DNA from: Streptomyces sp. B21-105
GTDB taxonomy: Bacteria > Actinomycetota > Actinomycetes > Streptomycetales > Streptomycetaceae
DNA length: 64,000 nucleotides
Direction of reading: 5' to 3'
Assembly: GCF_036898465.1 (NCBI RefSeq)
Contig: NZ_JARUMJ010000001.1
Coordinates: 1,116,001 to 1,180,000, forward strand
The translations under genes and the position numbers were made by a program. Below are positions 37,601 through 45,312 of this stretch, piece after piece. The notes beneath the pieces are model-generated. The model ran no database searches. It saw only the letters and a list, made by a program, of their open reading frames with translations, and was not told where the DNA came from. Every line of letters starts with the position of its first letter. Position 1 is the stretch's first letter.

Positions 37601-38126
37601 CGGGCGCCGCCGCCGTCTCCACGACCTTGGCGATCCCGAAGTCGGCGAGCTTGACCGTGCCATCACTGGTCAAGAGGACGTTTCCGGGCTTGATGTCCCT
37701 GTGCTCCACCCGCTGCTCGTGAGCGTAGGCGAGAGCAGATGCCAACGGCCGCCCGATCCGAGCGAAGTAGGCCGGCCAGTCCAGCGGACGGCCCCCGCTC
37801 ATCTCGTCCTTCAGACTCCTGTCGACCCACTCCAGGACGATGAAGTACTGCTCGAGTCCTTCGTCCCAGCCCGAATCCAGCATCCGCACGATGTTCGGAT
37901 GGGTCAGCGCCCGCAACGAGGCGGTCTCACGGTCGAGGAAGATCCGCGTGCTCTCCTCGTCGTCGCGCCGCTTGAGCAGCTTCACCGCCGCGTACGCGCC
38001 CTCCGGGCTCAAGACATCCACTGCCTTGCGCACCTCGGACATACCGCCCTGGCGCTTCTCCGCCTGCGGCAGCAGATGAAACCGGCCGTTGATCATGCCA
38101 GTCACACGCGGCTCCTCATCCATCAA
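34659..38126 (-). CDS. Ser/Thr protein kinase fused to UPF1-like superfamily 1 helicase
   Basis: 1155 residues, start at 38126 (a second ATG follows immediately). The N-terminal kinase is complete: AAVKLLKRR (K49), EHRDIKPGNVLL (HRD 142-144) and LADFGIAKVVE (DFG 162-164). A linker of ~300 residues follows. Helicase core: VEGPPGTGKTTVIAEIVEQT (about 600), SQTHIAIDNALRRL, LCIFDEASKATATEAL (DEAS, about 862), LVGDTRQLPPID, EQYRMTPAIGNMIS, SVDAVQGRECDLAVF and INVALSRARFGLIIVGD (motifs II-VI of UPF1/AAA_12). There is no kinase-side membrane segment, so the protein is cytoplasmic. The kinase could gate the helicase or its PLD partner by phosphorylation (inference). Confidence 0.85.
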   Translation of the reverse strand: MMDEEPRVTGMINGRFHLLPQAEKRQGGMSEVRKAVDVLSPEGAYAAVKLLKRRDDEESTRIFLDRETASLRALTHPNIVRMLDSGWDEGLEQYFIVLEWVDRSLKDEMSGGRPLDWPAYFARIGRPLASALAYAHEQRVEHRDIKPGNVLLTSDGTVKLADFGIAKVVETAAAPATDHTVADYGSSLYKPLEKSSVGWVRDVYAYAVLAIQVLSNSKARDYPGLLSALDELEMDTDVRAILKSCIDLEPQKRPANAIVLEHQLLEAERRCGNRDARQRNSVWLKMTKSAAEKLVTVPEGEELSLDQVMARAKSEVMSDISGTVHVDYGWNPATKEVDTGTVRVFGRKLFLRMVGDDNNSDRCVIVSAEERPEEWLAKRRDSALKLDPILSWSFYDPGEDPANRGLNVLLAALNTHVEAREEKGREDRRQNLGDLFDGWRHVLEAREEIAANGRQPVAYDRTEGTSYTRSFSLGATETVMEIGDEWSVVEYPYSRPIDRGVVTSRTEDTVQLRMTRAKTALPRCGYLLPFLGPSQSAINRQRDALSTVAAEQSSNPHLGKIIENPQEMPVLPPVEVTSWVRADLDQSKRDVVVSALGTQDLVLVEGPPGTGKTTVIAEIVEQTLSRKPDARILIVSQTHIAIDNALRRLEEAGIDGLVRLGRPDDPRIDPAAQSLLLDRQVKRWTQSVRARAERHLEAVAIRQKLETRHLKAALLLEEAAAVATDLAHVEGRLVELTAQPLPDRTTSARELGEEAVTVGARRETLLEQRTALVAEIQSALDGDLTLREAMTARECRDAVEALFPAAGPGQDLMRLLRLQGEWLKRIGSDPHLIASFLRTRNVVGGTALGFLGHPAARALDFDLCIFDEASKATATEALVPLARAKRWVLVGDTRQLPPIDEDLLRNGKAMEDHQLTPEIVQTTLFQHLVDNAQPPVKHLLREQYRMTPAIGNMISSCFYDNELLSPNPHELPGYGGINRPVLWMDTSFHPGRRETERSGTETSVSNRLEAQIAEKRLEVIDYAIGKGAVQPPGGKPLEVLVIAPYGRQVETLKKQLAKKKLRHFTPEVLSVDAVQGRECDLAVFCVTRSNSDGRFGFLGQPYWRRINVALSRARFGLIIVGDAGFCRSKPGALRNVLDYMSSHPEDCEIRDANVQ

Positions 38127-38497
38127 CTATTTTTCGCCTTCGCGTCCTTGAGCATCCTTTCAGGAGATCATCACCCCCGGTTTGACTTCGTCCATCCCGG
38201 AGCACGCGCGAGCCGCGCCCACTGGTTCCTCCCGAACGAGCGAAATCCCAGAAAGGACCACGTCGCACGACATGCGACGACCGAGCTCAGAAGCAGACTG
38301 ATGTGCGGCTGCGGGGTACTCACCAACCGCTCGCCTACCTGGCAGACTTACGCTTCGACATCGCCCTCTTCGACTGCTGTGGATTGGGTGCGGCCGACGC
38401 GTAACTGCCTTCAGGTAGCCTGCCGGAGAGGGCGCCAGAGGCCGACGCCCTTCCAAAGCTCATCCATGTCATGGGGGCTCGGCGGGCAGGTCTCCGG
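38127..38497. other. Intergenic region upstream of the kinase-helicase gene
   Basis: About 370 bases between the kinase-helicase gene and the IS701 element. The stretch 38,125-38,170 contains an AT-rich patch (AACTATTTTTCGCC) that may belong to the promoter. No gene, hairpin or repeat is convincing. Confidence 0.35.
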
Positions 38498-38501
38498 TTA
38501 G

Positions 38502-39921
38502 TACTCCAGCTGTAGATCGTGATCTTCATGTCTGGGATGCGGCTTGTCGCCGGTAGTGACTGGTGCGTGATCGTGCCTGGTGACGGCGGCGCCAGTCGGA
38601 CCAGGCGAGCCGGTGGGCCGTGTCGCGGACGGGCCGGACGGCGAGCGCGATGAACAGGCGGCAGATCTCGTTGCAGGACAGCGGGATCAGGTCCTCCGGC
38701 GTGGGTCGGTGTGCGTGTTCGTCGGCGCGGACGACGGCGAGGAAGGCGTGGGCCAGCATCGCGAGGGTGACCCAGCGGGCCCACGAGGGGTAGCGGCGGA
38801 CCTGGTGCTCGTCCAGCCCTGCCAGTCCCTTTTCGGTTTGGAAGGTCTCCTCCACCCGCCATCTGGAACCTGCGACCTTGACCAGGGTGGCCAGGGAGGC
38901 CGGCGTGGTGGAGTGACAGCGGTAATAGGCGAGTTCACCGGTGCTGCGGTTGCGGCGGATCAGCAGCTGGTGGCGGCCCGGGGCTGCCTCGGCGAGGTCG
39001 ATGACGGCCCAGTCATACAACCGCTGCCCCTTCGCGCCGCGCCCGGCCGAGAGCTTCTGCCAGGCCCGCTTCGGCACCTTCCTCGCCAGGGCATCAGCGC
39101 GGAACCTGCCTGCTCCGGTGGGCACTTCGGCCGAGCAGGCCACCGCGAGGACATAGCCGATGCCGCGTTCCTCCAGAGCCGCACGGAGTCTTGGGTTGCC
39201 GCCGTAGACCTCGTCCCCGGTGACCCAGCCCACGTGGTGTCCGGCGTTAAGGAACCGTTCGATCATCATGCGGGCCAGTTCCGGCTTGGTCGCGAAGACG
39301 GTGTCCTCGCCGAGCCCCGCCGTCCGGCAGCGGTCCGGGTCGCACGTCCAGGAGCGCGGGATGTACAGCTCCCGGTCCACCGCCGCGTGCCCACGCATCC
39401 CGGCGTAGACGAGGTAGACCGCGACCTGGGAGTTCTCGATCCGCCCGGCCGTTCCGGTGTACTGGCGCTGGACCCCGACCGTGCGGGTGCCCTTCTTCAC
39501 ATCGCCGGTCTCGTCGACCACCAGCACCGCGGCCTCGTCATAGAGGTGCTCGACGACGTATTCGCGCACGTCATCACGGACGGCGTCGGCATCCCAGGAG
39601 GCCCGGCACAGCAGATGCTGCATGCCGTGCGGGCTGGCCTCCCCGGCCCACTCCGCGATCGTCCAGCAGTTCTTCCTCGGCAGGTCCGACAACAGGCCCA
39701 GCACCAACCGCCCGGCCCGCAGCCGTGGTTCGACCCGTGTGAACCGGCCCGCGATCCGGCCCATGGCCACCTCGAACGCCTCCCGCCAACGGACGGGATC
39801 TATGCTGTGACCTGCGGCCACCGTCTCATCGTTACTCCACACAAGTCACGATGATCAACGGTGGCCGCACCCGTCTCCGCACCGGCCTCCACCAGCAAGA
39901 TCACGATCTACAGCTGGAGTA
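38502..39921 (-). mobile_element. Complete IS701-family insertion sequence
   Basis: 1420 bases with a 25-base perfect terminal inverted repeat (38502-38526 and 39897-39921; outer end TACTCCAGCTGTAGATCG). It is flanked by a 4-base direct repeat TTAG at 38498-38501 and 39922-39925, the YTAR-type target typical of IS701. Intact transposase and ends suggest recent insertion, between the kinase-helicase locus and a TnpB remnant. Confidence 0.93.
38526..39842 (-). CDS. IS701-family transposase
   Basis: 438 residues. It has the IS701 hallmarks: GRFTRVEPRLRAGRLVLGLL at the N-terminus, catalytic AAVLVVDETGDVKKGTRTVG, GHHVGWVTGDEVYGGNPRLR and RWRVEETFQTEKGLAGLDEH, the D-D-E residues in order. Start ATG 39842, close to the right inverted repeat. 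No frameshift. Confidence 0.93.
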   Translation of the reverse strand: MWSNDETVAAGHSIDPVRWREAFEVAMGRIAGRFTRVEPRLRAGRLVLGLLSDLPRKNCWTIAEWAGEASPHGMQHLLCRASWDADAVRDDVREYVVEHLYDEAAVLVVDETGDVKKGTRTVGVQRQYTGTAGRIENSQVAVYLVYAGMRGHAAVDRELYIPRSWTCDPDRCRTAGLGEDTVFATKPELARMMIERFLNAGHHVGWVTGDEVYGGNPRLRAALEERGIGYVLAVACSAEVPTGAGRFRADALARKVPKRAWQKLSAGRGAKGQRLYDWAVIDLAEAAPGRHQLLIRRNRSTGELAYYRCHSTTPASLATLVKVAGSRWRVEETFQTEKGLAGLDEHQVRRYPSWARWVTLAMLAHAFLAVVRADEHAHRPTPEDLIPLSCNEICRLFIALAVRPVRDTAHRLAWSDWRRRHQARSRTSHYRRQAASQT

Positions 39922-39986
39922 TTAGGCAGCCTCAGCGCGTTAACAAGCATCTTGGACGGTGTCGCGTACAGAGCGGCCAAGTCAGG

Positions 39987-40180
39987 TCAGCAGGGCAAGC
40001 CCAGCTCATGGGTGATGAGGTCAACGACGTGCCGCCATTGCCGATACGCGGCCGCCTTCATCCCCCCAGCGCACGGTTGAACGCCCCCCAAGTGGCATCC
40101 GCGTGCCGCGACAGCACCTCCACCTGAGCCGGGGCCGGGTCCAGCTCGAACTGAAACGCCCGCAGAACTTCTTGCTGCGC
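39987..40180 (-). pseudogene. TnpB (IS200/IS605-type OrfB) N-terminal remnant
   Basis: The minus strand reads VLRAFQFELDPAPAQVEVLS, RHADATWGAFNRALGG and, after a frameshift, MKAAAYRQWRHVVDLITHEL. This is the start of actinobacterial TnpB (OrfB HTH domain). A stop follows at 39987 and nothing of the RuvC part remains. The rest may have been lost before or with the neighbouring IS701 insertion. Confidence 0.75.
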
Positions 40181-40457
40181 CACACACCCCCGCTCCGGCT
40201 CGGTGCCAGTCACGGCGGACGGTAGGGACCCGCCCGGACCGATGCACCATCCCGGAAGCGGACAGATCCGGGGCACCAGCCCCGGTCCTCCAAGCGCTCC
40301 ATTAGCCGGGCCACCATCTCCGCCGCCCGGCTCCACAGAACACCTTCGCGCGATGGGAGGTGTTCCGTCGATCACCGTCCGGGCCATTCCCGGACCAAGC
40401 TGGCGGCTTCCACCGACAGCATTATCGTTTCCGCAGATCAAAGCAGGCGCCGTGCGT

Positions 40458-40519
40458 GTACCACCAGCAGACGAAGAACCTTCTGGTGTCGTATTCGCCG
40501 AAGAAGCTGGGCTTCTTCT
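40458..40519. repeat. Second copy of 62-base dispersed repeat
   Basis: Ungapped match to 28159-28220 at 49 of 62 positions; the first 22 bases are identical. It ends in a hairpin GAAGAAGC/GCTTCTTC. Translated in one plus frame, both copies give VPPADEE, then E-A and LLL, so the repeat may be a fragment of a short coding sequence or an element end. Confidence 0.55.
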
Positions 40520-40532
40520 AAAGGCACGAAGA

Positions 40533-40570
40533 AAGGCGCCTGACCTGGACTTTTGCCCGTCAGGCGCCTT
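40533..40570. terminator. 12-base perfect stem hairpin
   Basis: AAGGCGCCTGAC at 40533-40544 pairs perfectly with GTCAGGCGCCTT at 40559-40570 around a 14-base loop. No T-run beyond the TT of the stem. It could be a terminator or the end of a decayed element; it lies 14 bases after the dispersed repeat. Confidence 0.5.
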
Positions 40571-40663
40571 CCTCTCGGCCCGCCAAGAGTAGAGACCGAC
40601 TTACGTTACAACTCCCAGATCCCCCCACCGCTGTCCCGCTCCTGACCAGTACTTCCGGACCAG

Positions 40664-41160
40664 TCACGGACCAAACCCCGACCCACCCTTCAGACTCCGC
40701 GCCCCGGCCGACGCGGTCCCACTCCTGCATGGACTGATCGATGAGGCGGTTGGCCTGCTCTCTGACGCCGTCCAAGATGAGTCGCCATGCACCCGCCGCT
40801 CCTGCGAGAGGTGATCGAAGCCCCCTCCGATGCACATCCCGGCGGCGTCATGATGGGCCCGTGCGGTGATGGAGCCCGCGCCGACCGGGGACAAGTCCGT
40901 CTTCCTCTGGCGGGCGACCCCGGCGAACACCCCTTTCAACAGTGCGGTGCAGACGCCGATGTCCCTCCAGGCCCAAAAGCGGCCGTAGACCGTGGACCAC
41001 AGTCCGAATTCGCCCGGCATGTCCCGCCACTGACTACTGCTACGAAACCGCCAGATCACCCCCACAAACTGCTCCCACAACCGTCCGGGGTACGGACTGG
41101 ACTCGCCGATCGACAGAGACGGCTCGATCAACTTCCACTGGCTGTCAGTGAGTTGCCTGC
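40664..41160 (-). pseudogene. IS5-family transposase remnant
   Basis: The minus strand encodes LTDSQWKLIEPSLSIGESSP, LWEQFVGVIWRFRSSSQWRD, MPGEFGLWSTVYGRFWAWRD and TARAHHDAAGMCIGG, the N-terminal half of an IS5-type transposase. It then degenerates near 40780 and has no start codon. It borders the metabolic region starting at 41.2 kb, so it marks the end of the mobile zone. Confidence 0.8.
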
Positions 41161-41216
41161 TTCACGCGAACCCTTGACGCTGAACCGTTTCATTGCTTCT
41201 CTCGAAAGGCTGCCTC

Positions 41217-41230
41217 TGGGAGCGCTCCCA
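41217..41230. promoter_or_regulatory. CebR-type operator
   Basis: The perfect 14-base palindrome TGGGAGCGCTCCCA lies 22 bases before the GTG of the tandem esterase gene. It is identical to the known consensus of CebR, the cellobiose-responsive LacI-family repressor of Streptomyces. It places the esterase in the cellulose/cello-oligosaccharide regulon. Confidence 0.85.
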
Positions 41231-41252
41231 CTCCACGCCGAAAGGGACCCCT

Positions 41253-43265
41253 GTGCAGACCACCCCCCACGCCATCCCCCATGTCACCTCCATACGCCAC
41301 CACGCCCGTACCCTCACTGCGCTCGTCACGGCCGTTCTCGTCGCCTGCCTGCTGTCCTGGACGGGGAGCTCCCCCGCCCAGGCCTCGCCGGGTGACGGCT
41401 CGGTCTCCGACCCCAACATCGTCTACGTCGGGCGCTGGGACACCGGCGCCGGCACCGCGGCGGTGCCCTCCTGGACCGGCGCCTACCTGCAGACGGCCTT
41501 CACCGGCACCACGGTGAAGGTCAAGGCGAGAGACGCGGTCAACCTGTACGCCAGCATCGACGGCGGCCCCGACGTCTTCCACGCGGGCGTACGCGGCACG
41601 GTGAACCTCGCTCCCCGACCGTTGTCCGCAGGCACCCACACCCTGCGCATTTCGTACCGCTCCGGCGACACCGTCTTCCAGGGCCTGGTGCTGGACCCCG
41701 GTGCGCGCACGGTCGAGCCGAACACCCCGTCCCGGCTCGTCGAGTTCGTCGGCGACTCCATCACCGCCGGCGCACTCACGGACCGACTCGCGCTGGACTC
41801 GTACGCCTGGAAGACGGGCGAGCAACTGGGAGCGCGCCACACCCAGATCGCCCGCTCCGGCTACTGCCTCGTCGCCCAGTCCGGGTGCACGGGCCTGAGC
41901 ACGCAGTTCTTCAGGACGGCGAGCACGGGCGGCCAGAACTGGGACTTCTCCCGCTACCGCGCGGACGCCGTCGTCATCAACCTGGGTACCAACGACATCG
42001 GTCACGGAGTGACCGGCGCTGCCTTCCAGTCGGCGTACACGAGGTTCCTCGCCGACCTGCGCGCCGTCTACCCGAACGCGCAGCTCTTCGCCGTGCAGAC
42101 GCTCAAGAAGCGCTACGTCAACGAGACCAGGGCGGCCGTCACCGCCCGCACCAACGCCGGTGACAGCGGGGTGTACTACGTCGACACCGCGGGCTGGCTG
42201 ACCGACGGCACTGACTACGAGGACGGCAACGGGCATCCCAACGAGGCGGGCCACACCAAGTTCGCGAACCGCCTCGCTCCCGTCATCGCCGCCCGACTCG
42301 GCAACCCCGCGTCCACCCTGGCGGCCGCTCCCGGCCAACCCGGCGACCCGAACATCAAGTTCGTGGGACGCTGGGACACCAAGACCTCCGCCACCGCCTA
42401 CACCCCGTACTGGGCGGGCGCCTACTACAGGGTCGGCTTCACCGGCCGGACCGTCCAGCTCAAGCAGCGCGGGACGATCGACTTCTGGGCGAGGATCGAC
42501 AACGGCCCGGTGAAGTTCTACGACAACGTCAAGGGAACCGTGAACCTGACCCCCTCCCCGCTGTCCGCCGGCAACCACACCCTCCAGGTCAACTACCAGG
42601 TGATCGCCGGTTCCTACCGGGGTGACGCCGTCTTTCAGGGCCTGGTCCTCGGCAGCGGCGCCACGACGTTCGCACCGCCGGCGCCCGGCAAGCTGATCGA
42701 GTTCGTCGGCGACTCGATCACGGTGGGGACGACGTCGTCGCAGAACGCCCGCACCGCGTACGGCTGGCTGATCGGGGAACGACTCGGCACCGAGCACACC
42801 CAGATCGCCCAGGGCGGCGCCTGTCTGGTCGCCGCGGTGGACGGATGCGTCGGCCTGGAGCGGCAGTTCACCAAGCTCAACCCGAACGCGGCCACTCCCG
42901 ACTGGGACTTCTCCCGCTACCAGGCGAACGCGGTCGTCATCAACCTCGGCACCAACGACGTGGGCCACGGAGTCAGCTCCGCGCAGTTCCAGACGGCGTA
43001 CACCAGCCTGCTGCGCAAGGTCCGCGCCGCCTACCCACAGGCGTGGATCTTCGCGTTGGAGACCTTCCGCGGCCGCTACGTGCCGCAGACCCAGGCGGCG
43101 ATCAAGGCCGCCGTCGACGGCGGCGACTCACGGGTCTCCTTCGTCGACACCACCGGCTGGCTGGGTTCGGGCGACCTGACGGACTCGGTCCACCCCAACG
43201 ACCAGGGGCACCGCGTCATCGCGGACCGGCTGGCACCGGTCATCGCGGCGCGGATCGGCATGTGA
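41253..43265 (+). CDS. Secreted tandem CE2-type carbohydrate esterase (two SGNH modules)
   Basis: 670 residues from GTG 41253 (AAAGGG upstream). The frame extends to 41193, but that would place the operator inside the gene. A signal peptide is visible (TALVTAVLVACLLSWTGSSP, cleavage near AQA). Two nearly equal halves follow, each with a jelly-roll CE2 N-domain (YVGRWDTGAG / FVGRWDTKTS) and an SGNH hydrolase domain: FVGDSIT (nucleophile Ser), VVINLGTND, and GHPNEAGH or VHPNDQGH (His). CE2 enzymes remove acetyl groups from xylan and related glycans. Duplication in one chain is unusual. Both active sites look intact. Confidence 0.85.
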   Translation: MQTTPHAIPHVTSIRHHARTLTALVTAVLVACLLSWTGSSPAQASPGDGSVSDPNIVYVGRWDTGAGTAAVPSWTGAYLQTAFTGTTVKVKARDAVNLYASIDGGPDVFHAGVRGTVNLAPRPLSAGTHTLRISYRSGDTVFQGLVLDPGARTVEPNTPSRLVEFVGDSITAGALTDRLALDSYAWKTGEQLGARHTQIARSGYCLVAQSGCTGLSTQFFRTASTGGQNWDFSRYRADAVVINLGTNDIGHGVTGAAFQSAYTRFLADLRAVYPNAQLFAVQTLKKRYVNETRAAVTARTNAGDSGVYYVDTAGWLTDGTDYEDGNGHPNEAGHTKFANRLAPVIAARLGNPASTLAAAPGQPGDPNIKFVGRWDTKTSATAYTPYWAGAYYRVGFTGRTVQLKQRGTIDFWARIDNGPVKFYDNVKGTVNLTPSPLSAGNHTLQVNYQVIAGSYRGDAVFQGLVLGSGATTFAPPAPGKLIEFVGDSITVGTTSSQNARTAYGWLIGERLGTEHTQIAQGGACLVAAVDGCVGLERQFTKLNPNAATPDWDFSRYQANAVVINLGTNDVGHGVSSAQFQTAYTSLLRKVRAAYPQAWIFALETFRGRYVPQTQAAIKAAVDGGDSRVSFVDTTGWLGSGDLTDSVHPNDQGHRVIADRLAPVIAARIGM

Positions 43266-43361
43266 AGGAGGGCCGGGGCCGCCGGACTGCGACGCGCAGG
43301 CGGGCGCCTCCGCTGCCCTGCGCGGGCGCCGGCCCCGGCCCCGGCTCGAGCCGCAGCCCTT

Positions 43362-43379
43362 TGAAGAGTCGACTCTTCA
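43362..43379. repeat. 18-base perfect palindrome
   Basis: TGAAGAGTCGACTCTTCA is perfectly self-complementary. It lies between the convergent esterase and oxidoreductase genes, so it may be part of a terminator, though a loop-less palindrome can also be a protein-binding site. Confidence 0.5.
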
Positions 43380-43408
43380 GGCGGGAACCCCCGCCCGGCG
43401 GGAAATGC

Positions 43409-45082
43409 TCAGGCAACCGTGACCTTGATCGTGTGCCGGCCGGTCGCTCCGTCCGGCAACGGCTCGTGCACCTGTCCTGTCTGCACCTGGCCGGTGTTGT
43501 CGGTGGCGCGTACCTGCAGCCGATGCTCGCCGGGCGTCGCCTGCCACGGCCAGCTCCACTGCCGCCAGGTGTCCACCGACGGCACCGCCGCGAGCTGTGC
43601 CTGCTGCCACGGGCCGTCATCCACGCGGACCTCCACCGCGGCCACCCCACGATGTTGCGCCCACGCCACCCCGGCCACCATCACCAGACCCGGTTTCAGA
43701 CGCTTGCCCGCGGCCGGTGTGTCGATCCGCGACTGTGTCTTCACCGGAGCCAGCGCCGCGTAATCCCGCCGTACCCAATAGGCGCTGAAGTCCGAGAAAC
43801 GGCTCAGCTCCAGCTCCGTCAACCACTTCGTCGCCGATACGTACCCGTACAGCCCGGGCACCACCATCCGGACCGGAAATCCGTGCTCGACCGGCAGTGG
43901 CTCCCCGTTCATCCCGACCGCCAGCAACGCGTCCCGCCCGTCACGCAACGCCGCCGTCGGTGTTCCGGCCGTGTAGCCGTCCACGGAACGGCTCACCACC
44001 TGATCCGCCCTGTCATCCGGCTCGACTTCATCCAGCAGATCCTTGATCGGTACCCCCAACCACCGCGCGTTGCCGACCAACTCGCCACCGACCTCATTGG
44101 ACACACACGCCAGCGTGACGTAGCGCTCCACCATCGGCCGTGCCAGCAATTGCTCGTATGTCAGCGTCAGCGGCCGTTTCACCCGGCCATGAATCCTCAG
44201 CCGCCAGTCCTTGGGTTCCATCTGTGGCACCGTCAAAGCGGTGTCGATCCGGTAGAAGTCCGCGGTCCTGGTCACGAACGGCTCCACCTCGGGCACGCCG
44301 ACGGAGACCTTGGCGGGCAATGGCGCTGCCGGGCTCGACGGCGGCGGAAGAACCACCGCGGCCCGGGCCGCGGCCACACGCTGTGCCCAGAGTCGGCGTC
44401 CGCCCGGTACGGCCACCGCGGCCGCGCCGATCGCCCCGACCGCCAGCGCGAGAAACCGTCGTCGACCCGGTGGCTGTCCCGCGCCGTCCAGCACCGAGTT
44501 GCCGGCTTCCGACGACGGTGAACCGGCTCCCTGCACGGGGGTGTGGGTTCCCTGTGCCGCCACGTAAGTATCCGGGCCGGTGTCGTCCCCGCGGTCCTGC
44601 GCCGATACCGCGGCACGGCGCGGCAGGGTGCGGCGCAACAGCACCAAGAGGCCGGCAGCGGCCAGTGCACCGGCCACTGTCGGCAGCGGGTACGCCCACG
44701 TGGCGCTGGGCCGGGTGGCTGACGCGAGTACGCCGATCATCCCGAACACAGCGACGCCTGCCAGCCCGTACCAGAGCCGGCGCATGGCCAGTACACCGAT
44801 GAACGCGGCGAACACCGCCAACACCAGCACGATTCCTGCCTGCAGCGCCAGCTTGTCGTACGTGTAGAACACCGCTACGGCGAACTCCTTGACCGGGGTC
44901 GGCGCGGCGTCCACGGCGACGCCACCCACCGCCACGAGGGGTGCTGAGGACCCGCCCGTCGCGGCTGCCACCAGCTCACCGAGGCCCAGGGCGAGTGCGG
45001 TGGCCGCGACGCCGGCAAGCTCGCCGTACCACTGCTTGGGCGGTCTTCCCGGTGCCGGCCGATCTGTCCTCTGAGTCTCCAT
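43409..45082 (-). CDS. Membrane-bound molybdopterin-dependent oxidoreductase (sulfite oxidase fold)
   Basis: 557 residues from ATG 45082; ATG 45097 is an alternative, and both have weak ribosome sites. The N-terminal ~170 residues contain four hydrophobic helices (for example LVLAVFAAFIGVLAM and LPTVAGALAAAGLLVLL). A Tat-like RRRFLALAVGAIGAAAVAV follows, then the catalytic domain: DWRLRIHGRVKRPLTLTYEQL, RYVTLACVSNEVGGELVGNA (Cys ligand of molybdenum) and KWLTELELSRFSDF. A C-terminal Ig-like dimerisation domain is present (VEVRVDDGPWQQAQL). The active domain should face outside. Substrate unknown; likely a sulfoxide or sulfite-type reaction. Confidence 0.85.
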   Translation of the reverse strand: METQRTDRPAPGRPPKQWYGELAGVAATALALGLGELVAAATGGSSAPLVAVGGVAVDAAPTPVKEFAVAVFYTYDKLALQAGIVLVLAVFAAFIGVLAMRRLWYGLAGVAVFGMIGVLASATRPSATWAYPLPTVAGALAAAGLLVLLRRTLPRRAAVSAQDRGDDTGPDTYVAAQGTHTPVQGAGSPSSEAGNSVLDGAGQPPGRRRFLALAVGAIGAAAVAVPGGRRLWAQRVAAARAAVVLPPPSSPAAPLPAKVSVGVPEVEPFVTRTADFYRIDTALTVPQMEPKDWRLRIHGRVKRPLTLTYEQLLARPMVERYVTLACVSNEVGGELVGNARWLGVPIKDLLDEVEPDDRADQVVSRSVDGYTAGTPTAALRDGRDALLAVGMNGEPLPVEHGFPVRMVVPGLYGYVSATKWLTELELSRFSDFSAYWVRRDYAALAPVKTQSRIDTPAAGKRLKPGLVMVAGVAWAQHRGVAAVEVRVDDGPWQQAQLAAVPSVDTWRQWSWPWQATPGEHRLQVRATDNTGQVQTGQVHEPLPDGATGRHTIKVTVA

Positions 45083-45108
45083 GTCGATACCGGACATCTG
45101 ATCGGCGC

Positions 45109-45312
45109 TTATCGGCTCACCCGGCGCAGCCGGGCGAAGCCGACACCCAGCACGACCAGGCCGACGATGGCCACGATCGGCCCGACGACCGCCCACAGCG
45201 TCACGCCGCTCATCGCCGAGCCCTTCATGACGTCGAGTCCCTGCAACGTCCAGCCCACGCCGATAAAGGTCAGCAGTGCGCCCAGGCCGAGGACGAACCA
45301 GTTCTTCTTCAT
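45109..45312 (-). CDS. Small two-helix membrane protein
   Basis: 67 residues, ATG 45312 with GGAGGT upstream. Two hydrophobic segments: NWFVLGLGALLTFIGVGWTL and LWAVVGPIVAIVGLVVLGVG, ending in a basic tail RLRRVSR. The first gene of a likely operon with the molybdopterin oxidoreductase, divergent from the two-component system. It may help assembly or electron transfer; no cofactor site is visible. Confidence 0.7.
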   Translation of the reverse strand: MKKNWFVLGLGALLTFIGVGWTLQGLDVMKGSAMSGVTLWAVVGPIVAIVGLVVLGVGFARLRRVSR

